Shown piece by piece: positions 45,463 through 55,322 of a DNA stretch of 64,000 bases. This DNA is from Actinostola sp. cb2023 (taxonomy: Eukaryota; Cnidaria; Anthozoa; Actiniaria; Actinostolidae). The stretch covers positions 1 through 64,000 of the forward strand of contig JAUJYZ010001167.1 in NCBI GenBank assembly GCA_033675265.1, read 5' to 3'. Positions within the stretch are counted from its first letter, which is position 1. Each line of letters starts with the position of its first letter. The position numbers and the translations under genes are program-made. Below the pieces are notes generated by a model. It saw only the letters and a list, made by a program, of their open reading frames with translations. It searched no databases and had not been told where the DNA came from.

Positions 45463-45684
45463 GAAGTCCTCGGCTCTTTTATACAAGTACGCCGAGTACG
45501 ACATAAAAGTACCTGTCACGCAACACGGAATAACAATAAAACGAGTTACTTAACGTTTGAAAAACCTTTTCTGCAGCTAAAACACCTAAAATGCTTTACT
45601 GAAGGCCACCATGATAAGAGAAACCACTTTTAGTGAATCTTTCCTGAACGCGAAAGTTATACTGGGGCCGTAACTACAGCATCA

Positions 45685-45823
45685 GGCCCCGGTTGCACGA
45701 AAGGTGAATACCCGATAAGTCTTATCCAACGGATAAAACTGATGCAGTTATCCAATAAATTTTATCCGTTGGATAAGACTTATCCGGTGGATAGCGCTAT
45801 TCACCGTTCGTGCAACTGGGGCC
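45685..45823. mobile_element. Foldback MITE, GGCCCCGGTTGCACGAA ends
   Basis: GGCCCCGGTTGCACGAA..GGTGAAT pairs with ATTCACCGTTCGTGCAAC..GGGGCC, and internal ATAAGTCTTATCC/GGATAAGACTTAT pairs too. It is 139 bp and fully self-complementary apart from a short centre; the target duplication is not certain. Confidence 0.85.
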
Positions 45824-45998
45824 AGAGCGTGACGCGCGTGTGTGTAAATTCTCTTACACGGTTCTTCTTGTAATATTAAACAAAAATAAACGACTCTCTA
45901 ATGCATTTGCTGTCACCCCAAATGATTTTAGATCTAAGAGGTAAACAATTCAACTCGATTATTTATCATTACTCACGGTGAGCCGTGTGTCACAGCGT

Positions 45999-46057
<59 letters not shown>
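45999..46057. repeat. 59-bp uninterrupted poly-G tract
   Basis: Fifty-nine consecutive G on the + strand at one end of a dispersed repeat whose relatives carry 5 C (about 367-371) and 8 C (about 46418-46425) at the same place. It is capable of forming G-quadruplexes; the assembled length may be inexact. Confidence 0.9.
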
Positions 46058-46058
<1 letters not shown>

Positions 46059-46275
46059 TACGCAGAGGTATCAGTGACGGGGAGGTTTGAAATTCGACGC
46101 TTGGGACTTTTCTGGGGTTACCAATTTTCTGGTGAACTTTTTTTGATATAAAGATTCTGGCAAGGACTTGCTTGGGGGTTGATAAAAATGATATCCTACC
46201 GTTCTCGGTTTTATGCGGAGAGAAAATGACTTTTTTGGGGTTACGTTCTGGGCCGTTGGACGTTTTTTTGGGGTA
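46058..46275. repeat. Dispersed repeat, inverted relative of 1-373
   Basis: Reverse complement of the family at the window start (GGTATCAGTGACGGGG, GATAAAAATGATATCCTACC, TTTTATGCGGAG). It abuts the poly-G tract. Confidence 0.8.
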
Positions 46276-46383
46276 GTAATAATAATAATAATTTATTCAC
46301 TTATATTGCGCAAATATCAACCGTAAAATTTGTCTTGTTTCTACGTATTGAACTTTTTTCGGGTTAAAAAGTTTGGCCTCATT

Positions 46384-46500
46384 CGCACCTTCCCGTCACC
46401 ACTGATACTCCTGAGTACCCCCCCCTGGGCACAGCGTATTAAAAAACAAGGGGAACCCCCCCCCCCCTGGGCACAGCGTATTAAAAAACAAGGGGAAATT
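46384..46500. repeat. Third relative plus a ~52-bp tandem duplication
   Basis: CGCACCTTCCCGTCAC..TGATACTCCTGAGTACCCCC, then two copies of CCTGGGCACAGCGTATTAAA..AACAAGGGGAA. Confidence 0.8.
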
Positions 46501-47518
46501 GTTTATATTTCGGGATAGTGAGGTTCCACTGCATAGAAACACTAAACGGACAAGCGCAATTGTTAGCGCCAAGAGAAATTGGGCTTTTAAAATGTTTGTG
46601 TTTACATGAATCGTTAGTAAAATGAAGCCAGTCTTTATGCTTGCGCTTGTACTTATGCTTGTTGCAGGCGCAATTTGATAGTTATTAACTAACCACTTGT
46701 GCGCACGTTTGAAATTTTGGTAATCATACCAACTATTTGATTAAAAAAAACATTTTGGAATTTATTTAGCCGCGTGAAACTAAGGCCTACGGCAAACGTC
46801 GAACCGAACCATGAACTTAATTCAGTCGAACCTATTAATTTTGTGGATACATGTACACTGCATTAAGCCTTTATTATTTTTATTATTATTACTCGGGCCC
46901 TTCCGAAGGAAGCCCGAGTTAGAAAATGCGTTTTTCGGTAGTAGTAGTAGTCGTAGTTTTTTTATTCGGCTAAAGAATGACGAAAGTATGCGACGTATTT
47001 AATCGTATCCGGAGTTTCAAGTTTAACAAAAACAAACGTGAGGGCGTTATCAGAACCATCTGACCTATGCAACCTCAAGACGTATCATTTTCAATAACTC
47101 ACGATGAATGTTTATTTTATTCCACGTTTGAAAAATTCACAAGGAAAAGGAATCGTAAAAATCGTACTTCAAAACTACATCAAAGCAAAGGCGAGAAAGG
47201 TCAATGTTCGAAAATCCGTGTTCTTTTCAGTACGATGACAGTTGTATGATCCTTGTCTGAGTCATACATTTATTACGCGATCTAATTTTAGAACCGCCAC
47301 GTTAAGCGCTATTTAAAACAGAATTTCCACGCTCAAAACAGGTCAGTGAACGGCAAAAATACAATCGAAATCAAAACGTCCTTAGATTTTAGGGATCTAT
47401 TACAGAAGAAGACGCTCAGTGACAAGGGAGAATATTTGTGTCGGTGACTCATTGAGGTCACTTGAGGTCACATCTTAAATCTAACAGAAGCAGCTTTTGA
47501 TTTTTAGTCCTTGTTTTA
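46501..47518. other. No gene; small hairpin at 46893-46921
   Basis: AT-rich with unsupported short open frames. ACTCGGGCCCTTCC/GGAAGCCCGAGT forms a hairpin at 46893-46921. Confidence 0.5.
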
Positions 47519-47700
47519 TTCGACGTTCGAACCGTAACTCGAACCCGAACTCGAACTCGATTCCAAACTCGACGTTTCGGGATCTGAAGCTAGAGAGGGG
47601 GCCTTTACACGAACTCATCAAAATCAAATCAATTGAACTCAAAGTCAAAAGGTAATCAAATGAACTCAAAGTCAAAGTCAAATCAAATGAACTCGACACA
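47519..47700. repeat. Low-complexity (GAACTCGAACTCGA)/(AACTCAAAGTCAAA) tracts
   Basis: Short direct repeats in two phases, ACTCGAAC.. and AATGAACTCAAAGTCAAA... Open frames on both strands here are repeat artefacts. Confidence 0.7.
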
Positions 47701-47949
47701 TACATGTATATACAGTCTCCCTCGTCACGCAACTGTCAGTCATTGTCAGGTCTCTCCTCACGCAACTGACATTGTCCTTGTCATAAGCCCGAGTGTACGC
47801 TCATTGAGCGTCTTGTTATTAAATAGGCTGATATTGGATAGTAATAATATGATGGTCCCGTGATTATAATTTGCTGAGAAAGCTTATTTTTAATAGGATC
47901 GGCGCGACTTAAGTTCGACGTTTACATTAGGCCTAACACTGGTGAACTG

Positions 47950-48165
47950 CATCTTCCATTAGATAGGGTGCCTTTTTGGTCTGCGATAGGCTATGCAGGT
48001 TTTCACAATAACAACGTTTACTGAAACGGACTCAGTCTGGGTATCCCTTTTTTGGTTAGGTCTGGGATAGGACCGGATAGGGTATATAATTTTGAGCTTA
48101 GGTCTGGGATAGGGTATGGAAAATTGCATTTTTAGGTCTGAAATAGGGTCAGGGTTTTTAGGCGG
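47950..48165. repeat. TCTGGGATAGGGTATGG minisatellite, second copy
   Basis: Irregular copies of GGTCTGGGATAGGGTAT.., with CACAATAACAACGTTTACTG in the middle as in the copy at 7935-8305 (CGCAATAACGCCACTATGAG). Confidence 0.8.
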
Positions 48166-48630
48166 TTTAATTTCGCGAATTTCGCGATTTTTTTTAAAAT
48201 CGCGAACTTAAAGTGTCGCGAAAAATAAGTGTCGCGGAAATTTGCATGCGCAAAAATTAAGTGACCATACATATAAGCTATAAGTGAATTATTAGCCTTT
48301 AATAATCATTCTGAGTCCACTTAATCAATGTCTTCGTCGTATTGTTGCAGTTGTACATCGCTATTTTTTAACACTAGACATTGTACATAAGACATAAGAG
48401 AAATACGAAACAAATACAAAAATTTACATGTAATGTGGTTTATTTTCGTTTTTAAATCGGTATTTAGCGAAGGTATTTAATTGCATGGTTTATCGACGAA
48501 ATCGCGAAAATAAAGTGACTCAGTTACTACATGTACAAATTTAACAAAATCGCGAAAATAAAGTGTCGCGAAATAAAACCATTTCCAAATCGCGAAATTA
48601 AAGTGTCGCGAAAATAAAGTGTAATAAGGT
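48166..48630. repeat. TCGCGA-rich inverted element
   Basis: TTTCGCGAATTTCGCGATTT at the left and repeated AAATCGCGAAATTAAAGTG / GTGTCGCGAAAATAAAGTG at the right, in mixed orientations, around an AT-rich core. Confidence 0.65.
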
Positions 48631-48798
48631 ATGTGATGATCAAGAGCTGATGCGCTCTGGGAGATACCGACACAACCGCTCTATGGACAGGAAAATACTG
48701 GGAACTGTTGTTCACTGCAGGGCTCTATCAAATTGCTGTCTGGCTTAAATTTGGGTAGGGGTGTACCGATGGGACTCTGAAATCGTTACCCTGTTTAA

Positions 48799-49822
48799 GG
48801 TATCAGGGTACCCCAAACGACCATCATGCACGCAACACGCTCTAGCGCGTACTCGTTACGTTAAAACCTCTATAAAGTATACATTTTCTGAAAGCTGAAT
48901 AAATGCAGAATTCAATAAAATAATTAGTTTTTAGAACAAAAACAGTATATTTGAAATAGGTAAAAAAGTTCAGATTTTCACATCACTATCATCGCCGAGG
49001 TCCCATACAGCCGCAATTTATCGGAAATCCTCGACTAATACCTTTATAAGCTCATGAGATATAGTTTACAAAAATTATGTCTCCGTTTATCGATAAATTA
49101 ACCCGTTGCGTTTTTATACGGTCCTAAACTTCGAGCTCTGCAAAATTGGAAAACACTTTACAAAACAAGTTATAACTTTCGAAGGAAACTGAATATTAAA
49201 ATTCGGAGACACTTTTTTGAAGAATATTTATTTGACAAAGTATCTACCAAATTTCAGCTAAATCGGATAAAATCCCTTTGAACCGGAACTCAAAATGTGC
49301 GCTTGATTCATGGCTATTTTGTTTCCGAAATAAAGGCAAAAGAGTTTTCAAGTCAAGTAGCGCCTTTGTTTACACAAGCGTCCTTAATCCACCACAAATA
49401 TGTGATCCAATACCTGATGACATATGAATGGCAGTCAAAAGCAGATCGCCTTACAGTACGTAACACAACGTGGCAGGAAAACAAAGTTACTACTGGCGGA
49501 AAATACGAGCATTTTGACCGTGAGTGGTTTGGCCGCATCGTTATTCAAGGATGTTTTGAGTGAGCAGTTACGATTTTTGGATACTTTCTTCGCATCTGAA
49601 TCTTTGTGGAAAGTCTGTTGCGTGAGTACTGTTGACAGCTTGCTTGTCAACATCTTTTTGCATCAAATGAAATCCAAAATTCGTTTTTTGATTCTAACTT
49701 TTTAGGGAAAAAATATTTTTAGATTCTGATTGTTGGAAATGATAGATAATATTCAATTAGATTTGATTGTCAAAAAAAATCGAAACCGGTCTTTTGATAG
49801 GTTTTTGGGGTACCCTGATACC
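48799..49822. mobile_element. 1.02-kb TTAA-flanked TIR element
   Basis: GGTATCAGGGTACCCCAAA and its complement form 19-bp TIRs flanked by TTAA (48795-48798 and 49823-49826). The interior has open frames up to 93 codons, on both strands, none recognised. Non-autonomous; piggyBac/Kolobok-type duplication. Confidence 0.88.
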
Positions 49823-50018
49823 TTAATGCAAAATATATCCCTCTATAAGACAAATGAAACAAATTATCTATACAGTGTTTAAATCACATGTAAATGAAGT
49901 TGTGGGTGGTCAGGAATAAAGTGATTACAAACCGATTCGAGCAGGTACCCTACCCTGTTTAGACCAGAAACTCGAAAAACCATACCGATCATATCCGTAA
50001 AGTCCATAAACCGCCCCT

Positions 50019-50483
50019 CCACGGGAGACTATTTGCTGACCGCCAGTAAAATTTTGATATGATAAATTAGAAAGGTATAGCTTGACTATGATTCAATTTT
50101 CATGCCAAAACTTTGTGTACCGGAAAGCATTTAGCTAACTTCAATTTGACCTAAATTAGCCTTCTGATTTTGAGGTCACAAGAGGGCTACTTCAGAGACT
50201 CAGAATATTTCTTAAGCGCCTGCTAGGGAAACAAATTTAGGTTTATTCCAACGTCAACACAGTAGACTTTAATTGTGGCAAAATAAAGTTTCGAAATTAA
50301 ACGTCCTGTGGCTTTTTGAGACGGTTTAAGATTGGCGAAATTTGCATTTTTTAATTGGCGCTTCCGGTCCCGGAAGTGATTTCGAATTTGCTCGATTTCT
50401 CGGAAAATAAAAATCGCTGAAACTTTCTGGACTGATTTTCGAAAACACTTCACAATAAGGGTTATTTGGGTGAATTAAAATGA
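50019..50483. repeat. Dispersed repeat, inverted copy of 38322-38803
   Basis: It keeps the same ~76-codon open frame as the other copy (50223-50453, minus), with one codon missing. The left end is CCACGGGAGACTATTTGCTG. Confidence 0.85.
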
Positions 50484-50589
50484 ATCGTTGTAAACGCTTT
50501 ACATGTAAGGTCGCTATGCACGAGGGGACATGTCAGTGGGAGGGACATACAGTCACGTTCTGTACTGCACACGGGACGACGGGATTATG

Positions 50590-50910
50590 AAGCAGGGACA
50601 AAATTACAACATACACACACTCAGGAAAATGTAGCAGGAACGTGTCGCAGGAACTATAATTTTGTTCAAAGCTGTGAAGCACGAGTTTTGCAGATATTTC
50701 ATCCCCGCAACATTTTCCATGACATTTTCCATCCCTGCGACACGTCCCTGCTACATTTTCCTGAGTGTGTGCATGTTGTAATTTTGTCGCTGCTACGTGT
50801 CCCTGCTACATGTTCCCGCTACACGTCCCCCCGTGTGTGCAGAATGTGATTTTGCTGATGTTGTATGTCCCTGGGACATGTCCCTGCTGCACTGCTCCTC
50901 GTTTTTGGCC
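50590..50910. repeat. Inverted/tandem repeat around CACACTCAGGAAAATGTAGC
   Basis: AAAATTACAACAT..CACACTCAGGAAAATGTAGC at the left pairs with GCTACATTTTCCTGAGTGTG..ATGTTGTAATTTT at about 50748-50785. The CCCTGCTACATGT..CCC motif is then repeated to about 50895. The open frame at 50765-51040 is a by-product. Confidence 0.75.
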
Positions 50911-52144
50911 GGTCGACGCGTATACGGCGATTGCTTACGAATCGTTTAGACCCATCCACACAAAAACGTGCTTTCGAAAATATGTATTTATGGTGAGCGT
51001 TTATATCGTTTACGCGTTAATGAAAGGCCTAAACGCATAAAACACATGCGTTTACGTGAATATAAACGTATACGTGTGGACTGGGCCTTATATTTGCTCT
51101 TGGTAGTACCGCAAACATACACGGCCAGCGTCCCAGCGTATCATAAAGCTGCACTAGCAGATAAGCCGGAATTTATATTAGTAGGAATTAGCGAATTTCT
51201 CCAGCTCCAAGGCAGCACTTGCATTTCTTTTAGGTGGGATGTTGTATCGCAAAAGTGAAGGAAGGATGGAGTGGCCTGACAAAATCTTACCAAAGACATC
51301 ATTCTGCACAATGTTAATTAGCATTAGACTGTACATGGTACACTGAAACTGCCCGACAAACATACATATTTATGTTCCGCTGCTTGTTCTTTGCATCATG
51401 GCTTCTTCTTTACTGATTCGAATATCTTAACTCATTACGGAGGTGTTTTTTTTTACGTTTTTAATTACACAATAATTATTGGACGTGTTTATAGGTGCAC
51501 ACATCTGGCTGCAGTGGCAAATAATCACCAATAAATTTGCTGGCAAAATCTGAAATCCTATATTGCTGCATTTAACCACATTAAGTTGAAAACAGGGTAG
51601 CAAAGGGGTTACACGTGACGCGTGATTTGGCCCAAAAATGTTTCCGTGAATCCGGCGTGAAATACATTTCATGAACAATAGAAAAAACCGTGATCCGTGA
51701 ATTTCCAAGAAAGACGTGCGTGAAATGGCTTAAATGATTCTTTTGAGTCGTGAATTTACGATAAAATGGCACATGAAGCGTATTAAATCACAAGTCCCCC
51801 GCCCCCGCCCTTACTACCCTGTGAAGATCGCCGCGAGATCGCTCTATACCTTACAAGTGAAATAAAATCGACGCTTTGCAGTAAAATCGCCACGTAAAAA
51901 GTGCTCGAGACATTTTCAGCTAACAAATGTTTCCAAGCTGTATAGTAGCAGGGCTGAGTTGGAACTAGTGCTATTTTTTAAGCATTTGCATTTTTCTAGG
52001 TTTTATTGTGCAGCTTGCAACAAAGCTGCTTCAGCGTAAGAAAGGGTGGAACCCCAAACTATTTCTTCACTTTCGAATTCTTCATATGTACGTATCATTT
52101 TTCAATGATTCCTGAAAACATAGATAACAAATTACAATAGATGT
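50911..52144. other. No gene seen
   Basis: There is a weak inverted pair around 50935-51085 (CGTATACGGC / CGTATACGTGTGG) and short unsupported open frames. No domain or splice evidence. Confidence 0.45.
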
Positions 52145-52492
52145 GTCACACCTTGTCACTACCACCCCCCCTTTTATTGTCAGCACCCCCTCCTGCATGT
52201 TTGACTGTCAGCTTACTTAGGCACTACCTCAATCACAATTACAGGTGCTTTCAGGCAAATACAAGCCATTCAAAGGCATAATAAAACAACTTCCGGTTCA
52301 GAGCCTCGTTTTCATGTCAATGAAATACTGGACCTCAAATAAAGTCGATTTTGAGGATGTTCCCGTGCGTAGATTTTGGGAGACTTTCAGTATGTTATTC
52401 TAAACGGTATTTCGGACTACATAACGCAGAAAAACCTTCTGTTGCAATTAGTGGCAGGTCTATCAGTAAAATGACTGGACTAAAACAGTTGT
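52145..52492. repeat. ~350-bp dispersed repeat, inverted copy of 35525-35875
   Basis: Reverse-complement match along its full length, starting CCTTGTCACTACCACCCCC and ending GTAAAATGACTGGAC. Confidence 0.85.
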
Positions 52493-53144
52493 GAAATAAA
52501 TAGCCTTGGCACAATGAGTTATTGTGAACTTGTCCAGCAGAGTCAAAAAGTGTGTGTTTACACAACGTCATCTCTGATTAAGGTGGCTCCGTCGAAATTC
52601 CAGACGCATTCGTTTGAAATTAAACTTCGGCCATAACTCTTTTAGTATTCGCGTGATGGACTATCAGACTTGGAGAAAGTTGAAGCTATTATTTTGCAAT
52701 ATTACAACATAATTCGATTTCCCTTTCCCAAAATATTCTTAGTGATATCGGAGCTACAGTGGACCTTGTTCTCGCTACTTAAACACGCTCTAAAAAAAAA
52801 CTGTCCGATATTTTTGCTTAAAAGTTTGTAGCCTGCGTAGTTGGCTAAAACGTTTGTGAATCGTGTTCGATTGACTAGGTGAATATCCTAACTAAGTTTC
52901 AGCAAAATCGGCGAAACCGATAAAAACAGGTTAATATGTATTTTAGTCATGAATTTGAATGCTGTCGTCATTCTACTTACTTTAGCATAAAGAACATGGT
53001 CGGCTTCACAAAGGGAGGTGACCCTTGTATTCGCCACTGTCATTATCATGCAATATTTGTTTTATGTCATGTGACAGTTCTTTCAGTATTAAAGTATATG
53101 CTCCAGGATGGACAACCTTTTTTTGTCAGTTTAACGGCTCGGTT
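52493..53144. other. No gene seen
   Basis: TTAAGGTGGCTCCGTCG near 52577 looks like one end of a TTAA-type element, but I find no partner end. Confidence 0.4.
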
Positions 53145-53305
53145 CCTAACTCGAATCCTAACTCGAATCCTAACTCGGTTCCTAACTCGAATCCTAACTC
53201 GAATCCTAACTCGAATCCTCTGAACTCGAATCCTAACTCGAATCCTAACTCGAATCCTAACTCGAATCCTAGCTAACTCGAATCCTAACTCGAATTCTAA
53301 CTTAC
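53145..53305. repeat. 12-bp minisatellite (TAACTCGAATCC)n
   Basis: About 13 copies of TAACTCGAATCC or TAACTCGGTTCC, with two small interruptions. Read in frame it gives (NPNS)n, which is a repeat artefact. Confidence 0.95.
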
Positions 53306-53324
53306 TATAGTTAGTTTATCTCAT

Positions 53325-53468
53325 GTCTCATAGACATGTTGGAATAATAATAGCTTTAATAATATATTGATCTCTACTTGTAAGCTAATGTATCAAAGAC
53401 ATGTTGGAATAATAATAGCTTTAATAATAGTCTCTGTATACTTGTAAGCTAGCTAATGTATCATAGAC
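53325..53468. repeat. ~75-bp tandem duplication, two copies plus a partial
   Basis: CATAGACATGTTGGAATAAT..AGCTTTAATAAT..TACTTGTAAGCTA occurs twice in tandem and starts a third time. Confidence 0.85.
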
Positions 53469-53496
53469 ATGATTAATCTCTCTTATAATTTATAAA

Positions 53497-53502
53497 TTTA
53501 TT
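53497..53502 (-). terminator. Poly(A) signal AATAAA
   Basis: AATAAA (TTTATT on + strand) shortly after the stop codon at 53509, consistent with the 3' end of the minus-strand gene. Confidence 0.5.
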
Positions 53503-53508
53503 CCTTGA

Positions 53509-53670
53509 TCATGAGAGATTGTCTTGTTCATCACCTAACCCATGAAACAAATACCAATAATGAATGTGTAAGTCAAATTGACCCAAATAATGTAAATTAT
53601 GAATACTAGATTGTGAGTGTGTCTGTTTTTGACTATCAACATTATTTTCATCGGCTAAGTGCAAACCACT
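53509..53670 (-). CDS. Terminal exon of the unrecognised gene
   Basis: The polypyrimidine acceptor TTTTTTCTTCAG before 53670 leads to a 53-codon frame (SGLHLADENNVDSQKQ.. to ..LGDEQDNLS) ending at TGA 53511-53509, followed by AATAAA at 53502-53497. Confidence 0.55.
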   Translation of the reverse strand, partial: SGLHLADENNVDSQKQTHSQSSIHNLHYLGQFDLHIHYWYLFHGLGDEQDNLS

Positions 53671-55265
53671 CTGAAGAAAAAACATGTATAAACTCAAGTA
53701 CAATGTATACATGAAGTCAGTGAATAATATCTGGTTGTAGTTTCATTGAATGTCACTAACAGAGTCAGAATAAGTAGAGTAAAGATAATAAACTCACGAA
53801 AAAATAGCCTTTTGAACTACATGTTCATTTGTACCATATTATATTTTTATATTATTATATGTTCTTTGGGTATTAGTGCTCCTGGTTTTCCATTTGGGCA
53901 TGGATGTTGTGGGTAATCATAAGTGTTCCATTCACCGTAGCTAAATTGGATGATCATTTGCCATGTCGAATACTTGAGACACCATGCAGATACAATCAAT
54001 TTCACATTATGGCCATTCCTACTTGGATTGTTGAGTGTACGACTGAAGTTTTTAATCACCTCTCTAGAGCTCATTTCCGTCAGCAGTTGGAAAAGCTTTA
54101 GTAATGAGCCCAGACAGGTGAAGGAAATAACTTCCCCTTTCCTGTTTTTGGCATGGTAGCATAGTGGTTCCCTGAAATTCTCTTGAATTGCTTCCCGAAA
54201 CAAGAGGGCGATTTCATTGAAGAGAGCTAGTGGTATATTTCTTCGTAGCTCGACATGATAAGGCTGCCTTATTGATACTCTGCCAAGCACTTATGAATTA
54301 CCGTATTTCCTCGATTAAGTGCCGTGGGCGCTTATTTCAAATTTTGTGGCCAAGGGGGACGTTTAAACGAGGGAGGGCGCTTAATCGAGGGGGGGTGCTT
54401 AATATAAAAATGTGATTTGAACTCGGAAACATAACTTCAATATGGTACTACATATAGGAACATGTCGTAACTTTGTAATAAAATGCAAGTTGTATACCAT
54501 ATTCTGTAATCTCTTACTGTACCATATTTCTTGGAGGAGGAGATGGGGCGTTTAACCGAGGGAGGACGCTTAATCGAGGGTGGGCGCTTAATCGAGGAAA
54601 TACGGTATGCTAAGCCACAGTTTTCCCTCAGGTAGAAGTAATGTACAGATGAAGCAGTAAAAACATACAATTACATGTAGATTACTATCTGTAGAAGCTA
54701 AAAAAGTGTGAGCAAATTCCGAGCCAGACTCATTGAGCAGAAACATACATCTAATTTTCAGTGAAATTGTCATTCAAAAACACAATCAGCTAAGTAATAT
54801 CAAGTTTAAAGTTTATTGAATTTAATTTCATTGCAAAGTGTTCGTGAAATTTCAACTTAAGCTTATAAACATTGATATTCAGTGACACTAAATAATTTTG
54901 AAATATTAATATTAAAATGGTACTCAAAACTAGATTTCAAAAGCTAGAAGTATAAATACCTCAATGAAAAGTAAACCTTACCATCTGATCGAGTGTCAGA
55001 TATTTAAACTGTTCGATGATGGGCAAGAGAGCATCCAGTGACTTGGCAATAAAAAACTCCTTATCGAACCCTTCTCTACCGGTACCTTCATATTTTACGA
55101 GAAATTCTCGCAGTTTTTCTCCCTCACTGTCTTCCTCCTCGTCTACTACATCGCCTTCCTCACTAATGTCATCATCATGTCTAAAACTCTGCCCAAAAAT
55201 ATATTATAAACCTTGTTCAGTGTTGAAACCTGCCGCCATTTTGATTTTTCAAATTCAGCACTCAT
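53509..55265 (-). CDS. Unrecognised multi-exon gene (minus strand)
   Basis: Supported exons are 55188-54982 (acceptor TTTTTGGGCAG, donor ATG/GTAAGG), an open block of about 145 codons at 54290-53847, and a terminal exon 53670-53509 (acceptor TTTTTTCTTCAG) ending TGA, with AATAAA 7-12 bp later. A plausible start, ATG 55265 (MSAEFEKSKWRQ), precedes GT at 55211, but the implied intron of 23 bp is too short, so exon 1 is uncertain. Joins to the middle block are not in phase in my reading, so an exon or a base is missing. The peptide has an acidic region (EEGDVVDEEEDSEGEK) and a hydrophobic helical region. No domain is recognised. The MITE at 54301-54605 sits in an intron. Confidence 0.5.
53847..54290 (-). 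CDS. Long open block, likely exon of the unrecognised gene
   Basis: About 145 codons open between stops (IRQPYHVELRRNIPLALFNE.. to ..YDYPQHPCPNGKPGALIPK). Non-repetitive composition with plausible coding bias. The edges are uncertain: no acceptor at the 5' side gives the phase needed, and the frame closes at 53847 without a clear donor. Confidence 0.5.
   Translation of the reverse strand: MLGRVSIRQPYHVELRRNIPLALFNEIALLFREAIQENFREPLCYHAKNRKGEVISFTCLGSLLKLFQLLTEMSSREVIKNFSRTLNNPSRNGHNVKLIVSAWCLKYSTWQMIIQFSYGEWNTYDYPQHPCPNGKPGALIPKEHIII
54301..54605. mobile_element. TA-flanked MITE, CCGTATTTCCTCGATTAAG ends
   Basis: CCGTATTTCCTCGATTAAG and its complement are flanked by TA (54299-54300 and 54606-54607). 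Internal copies of GGGCGCTTAATCGAGG are repeated near both ends. Non-coding; lies within an intron of the minus-strand gene. Confidence 0.9.
54982..55188 (-). CDS. Internal exon of the unrecognised gene
   Basis: 69 codons in phase 0/0 between good splice sites. It encodes SFRHDDDISEEG.. through FDKEFFIAKSLDALLPIIEQ to LTLDQM. Strongly acidic, then amphipathic. Best-supported exon of the gene. Confidence 0.6.
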
Positions 55266-55322
55266 GAAGTCTACCGCTGTACAAAAGATATAGCGAATCC
55301 TGGCATTTTTGAGCGCGCGCGC

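Noticed and set aside
53025..53276. Open frame with (NPNS)n, resembling a repeat antigen
   Set aside because: Pure product of a 12-bp minisatellite; two overlapping frames are equally open and there is no signal peptide or flanking domain.
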